This document shows positions 52,364 through 60,488 of a stretch of DNA of 64,000 nt, piece by piece. Position numbers and translations under genes: made by a program. Source of the DNA: an uncultured Lachnospiraceae bacterium (lineage in GTDB: Bacteria; Bacillota; Clostridia; Lachnospirales; Lachnospiraceae); the NCBI GenBank assembly GCA_937885345.1, contig CAKZZH010000132.1, positions 1 through 64,000 of the forward strand. The letters are read 5' to 3'. The notes under the pieces were generated by a model. It was not told the DNA's origin. It was given only the letters and a program-made list of their open reading frames with translations, and ran no database searches. The stretch's first letter is position 1. Each line of letters opens with the position of its first letter.

Positions 52364-53380
52364 TCAGCCTCTCAGATTCTTGACCGTTTTACCGGGATAA
52401 AGCTGAGTATCGACAACAATCTGACCGATCATTGTAGTTCTGGGCTTCTCTATAAGAGAAATAAGTTTCTCGGCTGCACAGCTTCCCATGGTTCTGGTGT
52501 TCTGAATAACCGTTGTGATCTGAGGCTCAATCTGTCTTGCAATAGTAATGCCGTCGAATCCGGCAATGGAAATATCTTCGGGAATCCTAAGTCCTCTCGC
52601 TCTTATCGCATTAAGTCCGCCAAAGGCCGCATAATCATCGGGATAGATTATGACTGTGGGCGGATCGGGCATATCGAGGAATTCATATGTAAGTTCTTCG
52701 GCAAGCGCGATATCACGATATCTGGATTCCTTAACATATTCATCCGGAATATGAACATCATTCTTATCGAGTGTTATATAGAAGCCCGACAATCTGTCAC
52801 TTGTTACGGCGGAATCCTCACCGCACATATATGCGATCTTGGTATGCCCCATATCGCATATATATTGGGTAAGATCCTCCATTCCCTTTTCATTATTGGA
52901 AAGAATTGCAATAGTATTGTTGAAGGTATAATCAATCGTGACAACCGGAATGTCGCTTCTCATAAGTTCGAGAACCTGGGGCTCGTTGAAGTCTATGCAA
53001 GCGATCATTACGCCGTCAAATCCTCTGAAACGGCTGTGCTCAAGGTATGTCATATTATTAAAATGATTCTTGTTGGAAAGAATGAAGGTAATATCATATC
53101 CGAAACTCTCGGCGGTAGTCTTAAAGCTGTCGAGCACGCTCGCGAAATAGTCGTGAGTCAGACCGCTCATGGCCTCATCCACGAAAAGAACTCCGATATT
53201 ATGGCTCTTGTTGGTCTTGAGCGCTCTTGCCGATGAATTCGGTTGATAGCCCATTTCCTTAGCCACCTTCTTAATAAGTTCCTTCTTCTCTTCGCTAACA
53301 TCACTGTGCCCGTTAAGTGCCTTACTTACGGTAGAAACAGACACATTACACTTAGCTGCCACATCTTTGATCGATACCAT
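52364..53380 (-). CDS. LacI-family repressor of the cellobiose regulon
   Basis: Transcription regulator of 338 residues. The N-terminal helix-turn-helix reads VSIKDVAAKCNVSVSTVSKALNG with the hinge NSSARALKTNKSHNIGVLF, and the C-terminal periplasmic-binding-like sensor domain follows (VMIACIDFNEPQV, IIYPDDYAAFGGLNAIRARGLRIPEDISIAGFDG). It is probably a CelR/CebR-like sensor of cellobiose or related sugar. An operator lies within its own promoter region (53433-53446), so autoregulation is likely. It lies between the divergent targets: the transporter operon and the phosphorylase gene. Confidence 0.9.
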   Translation of the reverse strand: MVSIKDVAAKCNVSVSTVSKALNGHSDVSEEKKELIKKVAKEMGYQPNSSARALKTNKSHNIGVLFVDEAMSGLTHDYFASVLDSFKTTAESFGYDITFILSNKNHFNNMTYLEHSRFRGFDGVMIACIDFNEPQVLELMRSDIPVVTIDYTFNNTIAILSNNEKGMEDLTQYICDMGHTKIAYMCGEDSAVTSDRLSGFYITLDKNDVHIPDEYVKESRYRDIALAEELTYEFLDMPDPPTVIIYPDDYAAFGGLNAIRARGLRIPEDISIAGFDGITIARQIEPQITTVIQNTRTMGSCAAEKLISLIEKPRTTMIGQIVVDTQLYPGKTVKNLRG

Positions 53381-53432
53381 ATTTACTCCTGATAAAATCC
53401 GTTTTCGTGAATCCTTTGTGCATTTTGCCGTG

Positions 53433-53446
53433 CTAAATCGTTTTAG
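53433..53446. promoter_or_regulatory. LacI-family operator at the lacI promoter
   Basis: CTAAATCGTTTTAG, a near-palindrome with central CG, located about nine bases past the -10 of the lacI gene. It shares AAATCGTTTT with the other operators. Confidence 0.6.
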
Positions 53447-53454
53447 TATTTAAA

Positions 53455-53483
53455 ATAATAAAGCAAAATAAACTAAAATGCAA
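53455..53483 (-). promoter_or_regulatory. Promoter of the lacI gene
   Basis: TTGCAT (53478-53483), 17 bases, TATTAT (53455-53460). Confidence 0.68.
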
Positions 53484-53564
53484 CCAATTTACTACGAAAT
53501 TTTCGTAAATTAGGATTTTTTATCATTAAATTGACATTTTTTATTTTTTATTCGAGCAAAAATC

Positions 53565-53593
53565 TTGTAACCCATGTTTGTATTTGCTATAAT
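53565..53593 (+). promoter_or_regulatory. Promoter of the cellobiose phosphorylase gene
   Basis: TTGTAA (53565-53570), 17 bases, TATAAT (53588-53593) with TGC before the -10. Both operators lie in the first 45 transcribed bases. Confidence 0.8.
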
Positions 53594-53605
53594 CGAGTTG
53601 ATTTT

Positions 53606-53643
53606 CGAAATCGTTTTCGGTTAAAAGGGGGAAAACGATTTCG
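53606..53643. promoter_or_regulatory. Paired LacI-family operators downstream of the phosphorylase promoter
   Basis: CGAAATCGTTTTC (53606-53618) and its exact inverted copy GAAAACGATTTCG (53631-53643), spaced by 12 bases. Each is itself a near-palindrome around CG. The centre-to-centre distance is 25 bases. Confidence 0.75.
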
Positions 53644-53745
53644 TCCATCAAAAGCAGGCACTGCCACGGTAGCAGTGTTTGCAGGTATTTTACAGGCTTT
53701 TAGAAAAAAGAGAAGAGAAAAGAGAAGAATCAGGAGGGATTACAC

Positions 53746-56175
53746 ATGAAGTTCGGTTACTTTGATGACGAAAACCGCGAATACGTCATCACAACGCCTA
53801 AGACTCCGCTTCCGTGGATCAATTACTTAGGCTCTAACGAGTTTTTTTCCCTGATATCCAACACTTGCGGCGGTTACACCTTCTATAAGGATGCCAAGCT
53901 GCTCAGACTTACGAGATATCGTTATAACGATGTTCCGATGGATATCAACGGCAAATACTTCTACATCAATGACAACGGAACCATCTGGAATCCGGGCTGG
54001 AAGCCCACCCAAACAGACCTCGATGAATATGAATGCCGTCATGGTATGGGTTATTCCAAGTTCAAGGGGGCTAAGAACGGACTGGAAGCAAATGTGCTTA
54101 CATTTGTACCCATGAATGACAACTGTGAGGTGACCAGGCTCACACTCACCAACAATTCATCGCAGGATAAGGATTTTAAAGTATTTTCATATGTGGAATG
54201 GTGTCTTTGGAATGCCGACGACGACAGCCGTAATTTCCAGCGTAACTTATCGACCGGCGAGGTTGAGGTTGACGGTTCCACGATCTACCATAAAACGGAA
54301 TACAGAGAGCGTCGCAACCACTACGCGATCTACTCCGTAAATGCGCCCATAGACGGATTCGACACTATCAGGGACGAATTCCTCGGTGCATATCACTATG
54401 CTTCTTCACCCGAAGTTGTAGAAAACGGCAAAGCCAAGAACTCTATGGCAAGCGGATGGTCACCCATTGCCAGCCACCAGCTCAATGTTAAGCTTGCTCC
54501 CGGAGAGAGCAAGAGCTTTGTATTCGTACTCGCATATATCGAGAATCCCGTTAATGACAAATGGGAAGCTCCCAATGTCGTTAACAAGAAGCCTGCCAAA
54601 GCGCTTCTTTCCAAGTATCAGACAGACGGCGGCGTAGACAGAGCATTCAACGAATTAAAGAGATACTGGAAGGAACTCCTCAGCAAATACACTGTTCAGT
54701 CTTCCAACGACAAGGTCGATCGTATGGTTAACATCTGGAATCAGTACCAGTGCATGGTAACCTTTAATATGAGCCGAAGTGCTTCTTATTACGAGTCCGG
54801 AATCGGCCGCGGAATGGGCTTCAGAGATTCATGTCAGGATCTTCTCGGCTTCGTTCATCTTATTCCCGAGCGCGCCCGCGAGAGAATAATCGATATCGCT
54901 TCAACCCAGTTTGAAGACGGCAGCGCATATCATCAGTATCAGCCTCTCACCAAGAAAGGCAATGCAGATATCGGATCGGGCTTTAATGACGATCCTCTCT
55001 GGCTTATCGCCGGAACAAGCGCATACGTAAAGGAAACCGGAGACCTTTCCATCCTTAAGCAACCCGTTCCTTTCGATAATGACGAGAGCAAAGCAACTCC
55101 TCTTATGGACCACCTTAAGAGATCTCTCGATTATATCATCAATCACAAAGGACCCCACGCACTTCCCCTTATCGGACGAGCTGACTGGAATGACTGTCTC
55201 AACCTCAACTGCTTCTCAGAGAAGCCCGGTGAGTCCTTCCAGACTTTCGGACCTTCCGAAGGCCCCGTTGCAGAGTCCGTATTCATTGCCGGTATGTTTG
55301 TAAAATACGGTCGTGAATATGCCGATCTTGCCAATCTCCTCGGAGATGTTGCCGAAGCAGAGAGAGCTCTTGCAGAGGTTGATAAAATATACGCTGCAAT
55401 CCTTGACGCAGGCTGGGACGGCGAATGGTTCGTACGAGCATACGATGCATTCAGCCACAAAGTCGGTTCGAAGGAATGTGAAGAAGGACAGATCTTCATC
55501 GAGCCCCAGGGCTTCTGCGTTCTCGCAGGTGTCGGCGTTAAGGAAGGTCTCGCAGAGAAAGCGCTCAACTCGGTTAAAGAGAAACTCGATACCAAGTACG
55601 GCATAATGATCCTTCAGCCCGCATATACCAAGTACCATATCGAACTCGGAGAGGTAACCTCATATCCTCCCGGATACAAAGAGAATGCAGGCATTTTCTG
55701 TCATAACAATCCTTGGGTATCATGTGCCGAGACCGTCATCGGAAGAGGCGACAGAGCATTTGAAATCTATCGGAAGACCTGCCCTGCATACTGCGAGGAA
55801 TTCTCTGAGATCCACAGAACCGAGCCCTATGTATATTCACAGATGATCGCAGGCGCCGATGCCAAATTCCACGGCGAGGCCAAGAACAGTTGGCTCACCG
55901 GAACCGCAGCATGGACTTTCGTTAACATTTCGCAGTACATACTCGGCGTAGCACCCACACACAAAGGACTTCAGATCAATCCCTGTGTACCTTCGGATTT
56001 CGGCGATTTTAAGATTACAAGGCGTTTCCGCGAGGGAACCTATAACATCACCGTTAAGAACAGCGGAAGTCAGAAGGGCGTTAAATCAATGGTTGTTGAC
56101 GGAAGACCCGTTGAGGGCTGCATCGTGCCTTACGAGAAAGGCAAGACTCAGTACAATGTAGTTGTAGAGATGTAA
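53746..56175 (+). CDS. cbp: Cellobiose phosphorylase (GH94)
   Basis: Cytoplasmic enzyme that splits cellobiose with phosphate into glucose-1-phosphate and glucose, saving ATP. The 809-residue length matches clostridial Cbp. Opening residues [16 protein letters not shown] and the block [20 protein letters not shown] are near-identical to what I remember of that enzyme. [18 protein letters not shown] binds sugar and phosphate, and the catalytic acid lies in RADWND (Asp483). AGGAGG is eight bases upstream. Operators and promoter directly upstream show control by the LacI-family protein. Glucose-1-phosphate made here could also feed RfbF. A cellodextrin or other GH94 specificity is less likely. 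Confidence 0.95.
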   Translation: MKFGYFDDENREYVITTPKTPLPWINYLGSNEFFSLISNTCGGYTFYKDAKLLRLTRYRYNDVPMDINGKYFYINDNGTIWNPGWKPTQTDLDEYECRHGMGYSKFKGAKNGLEANVLTFVPMNDNCEVTRLTLTNNSSQDKDFKVFSYVEWCLWNADDDSRNFQRNLSTGEVEVDGSTIYHKTEYRERRNHYAIYSVNAPIDGFDTIRDEFLGAYHYASSPEVVENGKAKNSMASGWSPIASHQLNVKLAPGESKSFVFVLAYIENPVNDKWEAPNVVNKKPAKALLSKYQTDGGVDRAFNELKRYWKELLSKYTVQSSNDKVDRMVNIWNQYQCMVTFNMSRSASYYESGIGRGMGFRDSCQDLLGFVHLIPERARERIIDIASTQFEDGSAYHQYQPLTKKGNADIGSGFNDDPLWLIAGTSAYVKETGDLSILKQPVPFDNDESKATPLMDHLKRSLDYIINHKGPHALPLIGRADWNDCLNLNCFSEKPGESFQTFGPSEGPVAESVFIAGMFVKYGREYADLANLLGDVAEAERALAEVDKIYAAILDAGWDGEWFVRAYDAFSHKVGSKECEEGQIFIEPQGFCVLAGVGVKEGLAEKALNSVKEKLDTKYGIMILQPAYTKYHIELGEVTSYPPGYKENAGIFCHNNPWVSCAETVIGRGDRAFEIYRKTCPAYCEEFSEIHRTEPYVYSQMIAGADAKFHGEAKNSWLTGTAAWTFVNISQYILGVAPTHKGLQINPCVPSDFGDFKITRRFREGTYNITVKNSGSQKGVKSMVVDGRPVEGCIVPYEKGKTQYNVVVEM

Positions 56176-56245
56176 GCCCGGACGCAGCGGCGCGCAGGTT
56201 CTGCAGCCCGGCAGACACACGTCATACATAATATTTCCTCAAATA

Positions 56246-56288
56246 AAATATATGGCGAAGAAGGATCAATCTTCTTCGCCATATTATT
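56246..56288. terminator. Bidirectional terminator between converging genes
   Basis: A 14-bp perfect stem (56250-56263 with 56271-56284) and a seven-base loop, with TATTTT on the plus side and TATTTTATTT on the minus side. It ends both the phosphorylase and the metal-transporter transcripts. A GC-rich stretch (56176-56220) precedes it. Confidence 0.85.
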
Positions 56289-56316
56289 TTACACGGAAAG
56301 ACCATCATAAGCGGAT

Positions 56317-57687
56317 TTACATTTTAACAAAGATCATGAACATCACAAGTGCAAAGCCTGCAACAAAAGCAAGTGCGCCTTTATCATTGTCCTTACCCGC
56401 ATACATCTGGGGTATTTCCTCAACAACCGTAAATATTATCGCGCCGGCTGCAGCGGCCATGATATACGAGAGAGCCCCCGGGAAAATAACCACAACCACA
56501 AGCGTGATCATAGCCATTATAGGAACCGGCACACCGGAAATAACACCCATAAAGAAGGCCTTACCAACACCGTTGCCTTTATCCCTTATGGGAAGCGAGA
56601 CAAAGAGTGCCTCCGGAAAATTCTGAACCGCAACGGCAATCGCAAGAACGAAAGCCGTTGAAGCGGATATCCAGTCCGTTTTCATAAAATGCGCCGCATA
56701 TATTGTTCCAAGCGCGATCCCCTCGGGTATATGATGGATAACCTCGGAAAGCATAACTTTGGTTTCAGGCTTAAGTTTGCTGTTTAGACCCTCGGTAATA
56801 TCCACATAGGCATGCGTGTGTGGCACAAGATGATCCAACAAAAACTGCGCTCCTACGCCCGCGCAGAAACTTAAAAATATAAATAAGATCTCACGAACAT
56901 CCGCACTTCCCGGATTTCCTATAGAAGGTTTGAGCATTCCCCAGACCGCAATGGAAAGCATGATTCCGGCGCTGCTGCCCGCAAAGATCATACGAATGTT
57001 ATCCGATATCGTTTTCCGCTTCGTATATACAAAAAGCGCTCCGAGAAGCGTTCCCGCAAAAGGGATCAGCATGCCAAAAATCGTATCCGAATCCGACAGC
57101 GCACCCGATTTATCAAGGGATGTTATCAGCGAATAAAATCCGATGAATATGAGGATCGTACCACCGGCAACTTCGGAACCGGATTTATATCTTATTCCGA
57201 AAGCGCTTCCGATCCTAACGCCCGCAAAAGAAATAATAAATGTTACGATGGTTATGGTGATACAGGCAAAAACGGTATTGAACATTTTACTTGCATCGAA
57301 AACCTCTACAGGAAAAGCTATAAACGTGATGCCGACCGCCAGTGCATCGATACTGGTTGCAATGGCCATCGGAAACATCTGCTTGATCCCAAAACCCGCT
57401 TTGGTTTCCTCTTCCTCGGAAAACGCCTCACGGATCATATTGATTCCGATAAGAAGAAGGAGTGCAAAAGCAACCCAGGGGGCGACCACTCCGATCCATT
57501 TCTCAAAGCGCGAGCCGACCATATATCCGATAAAAGGCATAAGACCCTGAAACACTCCGAACCATACGCCGCAGATAAGACATTCTTTAATTGTTATCTT
57601 ACCGGCTGTAAGGCCTTTGCAAATGGAGACCGCAAAAGCATCCATAGCAAGTCCGACCGATAAAAGAAGTACCTCAAAAATACCCAT
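56317..57687 (-). CDS. Fusion of MntP manganese exporter and ZIP metal transporter
   Basis: This 456-residue protein joins two transporter families. Residues 1-190 are MntP-like: GLAMDAFAVSICKG (Asp16) and AIATSIDALAVGITF (Asp114), with six membrane helices, as in the Mn2+ exporter MntP. Residues about 203-456 are ZIP (ZupT/GufA) type: EVIHHIPEGIALG (His318, His319, Glu322), AVQNFPEALFVS (Gln355, Asn356, Glu359; usually H-N-x-P-E) and VVEEIPQMYAG. The linker is short (about 190-202). The frame is continuous without a plausible internal start. Membrane transport of Mn2+ and possibly Zn2+ or Fe2+ is likely, but the direction of the joint protein is open. No yybP-ykoY riboswitch lies in the short leader. 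Confidence 0.85.
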   Translation of the reverse strand: MGIFEVLLLSVGLAMDAFAVSICKGLTAGKITIKECLICGVWFGVFQGLMPFIGYMVGSRFEKWIGVVAPWVAFALLLLIGINMIREAFSEEEETKAGFGIKQMFPMAIATSIDALAVGITFIAFPVEVFDASKMFNTVFACITITIVTFIISFAGVRIGSAFGIRYKSGSEVAGGTILIFIGFYSLITSLDKSGALSDSDTIFGMLIPFAGTLLGALFVYTKRKTISDNIRMIFAGSSAGIMLSIAVWGMLKPSIGNPGSADVREILFIFLSFCAGVGAQFLLDHLVPHTHAYVDITEGLNSKLKPETKVMLSEVIHHIPEGIALGTIYAAHFMKTDWISASTAFVLAIAVAVQNFPEALFVSLPIRDKGNGVGKAFFMGVISGVPVPIMAMITLVVVVIFPGALSYIMAAAAGAIIFTVVEEIPQMYAGKDNDKGALAFVAGFALVMFMIFVKM

Positions 57688-57711
57688 ATTCTACGCTCCA
57701 ATCCATATATG

Positions 57712-57740
57712 ATTGTACTATCAGGGCAGGCTGATGTCAA
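57712..57740 (-). promoter_or_regulatory. Promoter of the MntP-ZIP gene
   Basis: TTGACA (57735-57740), 17 bases, TACAAT (57712-57717). The leader is about 20 bases with GGAG before the ATG. Confidence 0.78.
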
Positions 57741-57752
57741 AGGAATTGCACA

Positions 57753-57793
57753 ATGTAAAAAGTGAGTGCCACAGCAAAGCCGCGGCACTCACT
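57753..57793 (-). terminator. Terminator after the gene at 57916-58461
   Basis: Stem AGTGAGTGCC/GGCACTCACT (57761-57770 with 57784-57793), extended by partial pairing towards the loop, then TTTTTACATTG on the minus strand. The 120 bases between it and the coding region show no further signal. Confidence 0.8.
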
Positions 57794-57915
57794 ATCTCTC
57801 TATTAAACCTACTATATATCCCTTATTGATATTTTCCCCAAATGTAGACATTCCCATTGTCTTCATTCTACACATCTAAATTCTTCTGCCCTTTTCCTAT
57901 CCGGTGATCCGACCC

Positions 57916-58461
57916 TTATGCCCAAGGATCTTCACTCTTGGATTTCTTAATATCAACGATCAGGAACTGCTCCCAAAGGAACCACTGATCACCCTTCTTA
58001 CGAAGCTTAACCTGACGAGGACTATCAGCTCCGCCCGAAGAAATATACAGAACCGCATATGAATCATCCTGATATGAATAAGGATTATCGGAAACTGTAA
58101 CCGTGAAAGGCTGACTCGGTGTGTAATCGTTCTCAGGTGTAGCACCCTTAAAATATGAGAACGGAACCTTAACTCTGCCGGTTATTCTCTCCTTAAGGAA
58201 AGCCTTCTCGTGATTGCTGAGGGGCTGAGGTCCTTTCAGGAAATTAAGCATGTCATATCCGATTTCAAGGTCGGCAGCAAGTGCGCAAATAGCACAAACC
58301 GTAAGGGCTGCTGTCTTAAAAGGTGAATCTAAAGTCGCTTCCGGAAGAGCCTGAAGCTCAGCTACGCTCTCAGGAAGAGCCTGGAATGTGAAGGTCTCTG
58401 TCTTATTACCACCGCCGGCAGCGTCAGAAACCGCATTCTTAATGTTATCAAAAATACTCAT
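57916..58461 (-). CDS. Conserved hypothetical protein, DUF6935-like
   Basis: A 181-residue soluble protein. The N-terminus MSIFDNIKNAVSDAAGGG is amphipathic; a hydrophobic helix with CAICALAADLEIGYDMLNFLKG lies at about 53-76; the C-terminal half is beta-rich (PFTVTVSDNPYSYQDDSYAVLYISSGG ... RQVKLRKKGDQWFLWEQF). I think it belongs to the family called DUF6935, of unknown function, often near stress or SPFH genes, but I am not certain of that. GGAGGT lies seven bases before the ATG. Its upstream region contains the 24-bp motif also found before the SPFH operon. Confidence 0.68.
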   Translation of the reverse strand: MSIFDNIKNAVSDAAGGGNKTETFTFQALPESVAELQALPEATLDSPFKTAALTVCAICALAADLEIGYDMLNFLKGPQPLSNHEKAFLKERITGRVKVPFSYFKGATPENDYTPSQPFTVTVSDNPYSYQDDSYAVLYISSGGADSPRQVKLRKKGDQWFLWEQFLIVDIKKSKSEDPWA

Positions 58462-58580
58462 TAATATACCTCCGTATCAAAGTATCCTATGTTGCCCATG
58501 CGCATCTAATCGCAGTTTATCGCAAATAAAATACGCACTACGCAACAACCATAGTCACATTATATTGAAACTCGTTTTAT

Positions 58581-58604
58581 AAAACATCATTAGTTTTGAG
58601 GATA
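58581..58604 (-). promoter_or_regulatory. 24-bp motif shared with 5697-5720
   Basis: Matches 5697-5720 at 22 of 24 positions, same orientation to its gene, about 120 bases before the start codon at 58461. A TATAAT lies about 16 bases past the motif on the minus strand. Confidence 0.5.
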
Positions 58605-58647
58605 AAAAAAGACTGTGAAAAAGTCTTAAAAAACTTGTTTCACAGTC
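58604..58647 (-). terminator. Terminator of the carD-like gene
   Basis: On the minus strand GACTGTGAAACAAGT pairs with ACTTTTTCACAGTC, followed by TTTTTTT (58604-58610). It abuts the 24-bp motif of the next gene. Confidence 0.82.
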
Positions 58648-58711
58648 ATTTTACAGCTATTTAACGGTCAATCCGCAGCAATGCGCGGTTATTTAGCGGG
58701 CCACGGTGCCT

Positions 58712-59215
58712 TTATTTGGCCCCGCGTGCGATCCTCTCGCCGATATAGTCCTCCATCTCGTCCTTGTCCTTCTTAAGGGCAAAGCTAAGCTCGCTGTAGA
58801 GGTTGTCTTCAGCCATTTTAAAATATCTGTCATCAGTCGCGGTAGTCTTCTTACCCTGTGCGATCCTCTCCTGCTTGCGCGAATAAACTGTCTTAAGAAC
58901 GCTCACAAGATTACGGCAATCCCCGCTTCCTACGAATTCCTTGTACTTCTCTTCACGAAGCTTATCATTGGTAGCGGAAATCTTCTCAATGCTCGGAATC
59001 TCATCGATAAGAGCAAGCGCTTCCTTCTTGTTGATCACGGTCCTGGCAACAACCTTCGTATTGTCAGTCGGAAGGAAGGAGCGTCCTCCCTTGCCGTAAA
59101 CAGGCTCCAACACATAGTATTCTCTGTCACTGCCCGCAAAATCAAGTTTGGAAATATCCACGATCTTGCAGATGCCGTTAGTACCACATACTATAAATTC
59201 TCCAACACGGAACAT
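58712..59215 (-). CDS. CarD family transcriptional regulator
   Basis: CarD proteins bind RNA polymerase beta and stabilise open promoters. The 167-residue product starts MFRVGEFIVCGTNGICKIVDI, typical of the CarD N-terminal Tudor-like RNA polymerase-interacting domain; GGAGG lies five bases before this ATG, whereas the longer frame has none. A Lys/Glu-rich helical C-terminal domain follows (about 65-167), as in the family. The conserved LEPVYGKGGRSFLPTDNTK segment is also present. An imperfect hairpin with a T-rich tail (about 59275-59308) lies in its leader. Confidence 0.87.
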   Translation of the reverse strand: MFRVGEFIVCGTNGICKIVDISKLDFAGSDREYYVLEPVYGKGGRSFLPTDNTKVVARTVINKKEALALIDEIPSIEKISATNDKLREEKYKEFVGSGDCRNLVSVLKTVYSRKQERIAQGKKTTATDDRYFKMAEDNLYSELSFALKKDKDEMEDYIGERIARGAK

Positions 59216-59331
59216 AAATCCTCCATTTCTGTGCAAATATCCGTACGACCACCTTATGGCTTCTGCCGTCGGAGTATAAAATAAATCCCTCACCTAAGTG
59301 CAGAGGGACTTGTCCTCGCATTAATGTTAAC

Positions 59332-59366
59332 ATAAAATGGCCCAAAATAAAAGTGGGCCATTTTAT
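59332..59366 (-). terminator. Terminator of the HMGL-type aldolase gene
   Basis: A 13-bp stem (59332-59344 with 59354-59366), nine-base loop, followed by GTTAACATT. The T-tail is formed partly by the stem end (ATTTTAT). Confidence 0.7.
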
Positions 59367-59413
59367 CCATTTTTGTATTAAATTCAGTCCAGATCTTCCC
59401 ATCTGGCTCCTGT

Positions 59414-60391
59414 TCAATCCTGATTGATCAGCTCGGCATAGAAATCGGCATAGTCTTTACGCTTCTCGTTTGTAAAAGCGATAGCGGTTCTGGGATGCTG
59501 ATTGAGAAGTCCGGTTGCAAGGTACTGAAGATCGTATCCCCATACAACACCGGATTCCTTGAGAGGAACCATATAGTCCTGTATAAACCTGAATACAGGG
59601 AAAATATTGTATTTGGGATTACGGAGCACTCCGAGAAGGTTCTCCATTGAGCAGTTGCCCGCGCCTCTTCCCATTCCGTTATATGTTGCATCAAGCCAGT
59701 TAACGCCGTCACCTACGCACTCAAGTGTGTTGGCAAAAGCAAGCTGCTGATTATTGTGAGCATGAATACCGATCTGCTTACCGTATTTGTCGCCGTATTC
59801 GACATAGAGGCTGGCAACTCTGGCCATCTGCTCGGGATAGAGAGCTCCAAAGCTGTCAACGATGTAGATCGCGTCAACATCGGTCTTACAGATGATGTCG
59901 AGAGCAGCCTTAATATCGCCCTCCTGAGCGCTTGAAACCGCCATAATATTGCAGGAAACCTCATAGCCCTTCTTCTTAGCGTCCTCGATCATATCGACTG
60001 CGGCAGGGATCTGATGAACATAGCAGGCTACTCTGATAAGGTCAAGCGCACTGTTGGCACGCTCAACAATATCATTCTTGTAATCGCACCTGCCTACATC
60101 CGCCATAGCGGCAAGTTTGAGCCCTGTATCGTTATTGGCACCGAATACCTCAAAGATATCATCCTCGTTGCAAAATTTCCATTTGCCGAATTTATCCTTA
60201 TCGAACATAGTCTTATCGCCCTTATATCCGATCTCCATATAATCAACACCGGCCTTAAGATTGGTCTCGTAGAGCGCTTTTGCAAATACATCGGTAAAAT
60301 AAAAATCATTTACCAGACCACCGTCTCTGAGTGTTGCGTCCACAACGCGGACATTTTCTCTGTAATCCATAAGTGCCGATATTTCTTTCAT
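59414..60391 (-). CDS. HMGL-like (DRE-TIM) aldolase domain protein
   Basis: A 325-residue TIM-barrel protein of the HMG-CoA lyase/4-hydroxy-2-oxovalerate aldolase/isopropylmalate synthase superfamily. Strand 1 carries VVDATLRDGG, a variant of the DxTxRDG metal-binding motif, and IGIHAHNN holds the two metal-binding His. ATYNGMGRGAGNCSMENLL is the conserved Gly-rich region near the C-terminus. There is no dehydrogenase or pathway partner beside it, so the substrate is unknown; such stand-alone proteins often occur in polysaccharide or amino acid clusters. The start is set at 60389-60391 by GGAGG; an upstream TTG extension contains the palindrome at 60419. Confidence 0.8.
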   Translation of the reverse strand: MKEISALMDYRENVRVVDATLRDGGLVNDFYFTDVFAKALYETNLKAGVDYMEIGYKGDKTMFDKDKFGKWKFCNEDDIFEVFGANNDTGLKLAAMADVGRCDYKNDIVERANSALDLIRVACYVHQIPAAVDMIEDAKKKGYEVSCNIMAVSSAQEGDIKAALDIICKTDVDAIYIVDSFGALYPEQMARVASLYVEYGDKYGKQIGIHAHNNQQLAFANTLECVGDGVNWLDATYNGMGRGAGNCSMENLLGVLRNPKYNIFPVFRFIQDYMVPLKESGVVWGYDLQYLATGLLNQHPRTAIAFTNEKRKDYADFYAELINQD

Positions 60392-60418
60392 AAAATCAAA
60401 TCCTCCATATCCATAATT

Positions 60419-60432
60419 GTTTGATATCAAAC
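60419..60432. promoter_or_regulatory. 14-bp perfect palindrome before the aldolase gene
   Basis: GTTTGATATCAAAC, about 28 bases before the start codon. It may be an operator in the leader. No clear -35/-10 pair was found around it. Confidence 0.35.
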
Positions 60433-60488
60433 CATTTTCGCGTAAATAACATGTGCCTGTTCATTTTTTACATAATATGCCGAAACGA

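Noticed and set aside
57688..57720. Possible yybP-ykoY manganese riboswitch before the MntP-ZIP gene
   Set aside because: The promoter at 57712-57740 leaves a leader of only about 20 bases, too short for that riboswitch.
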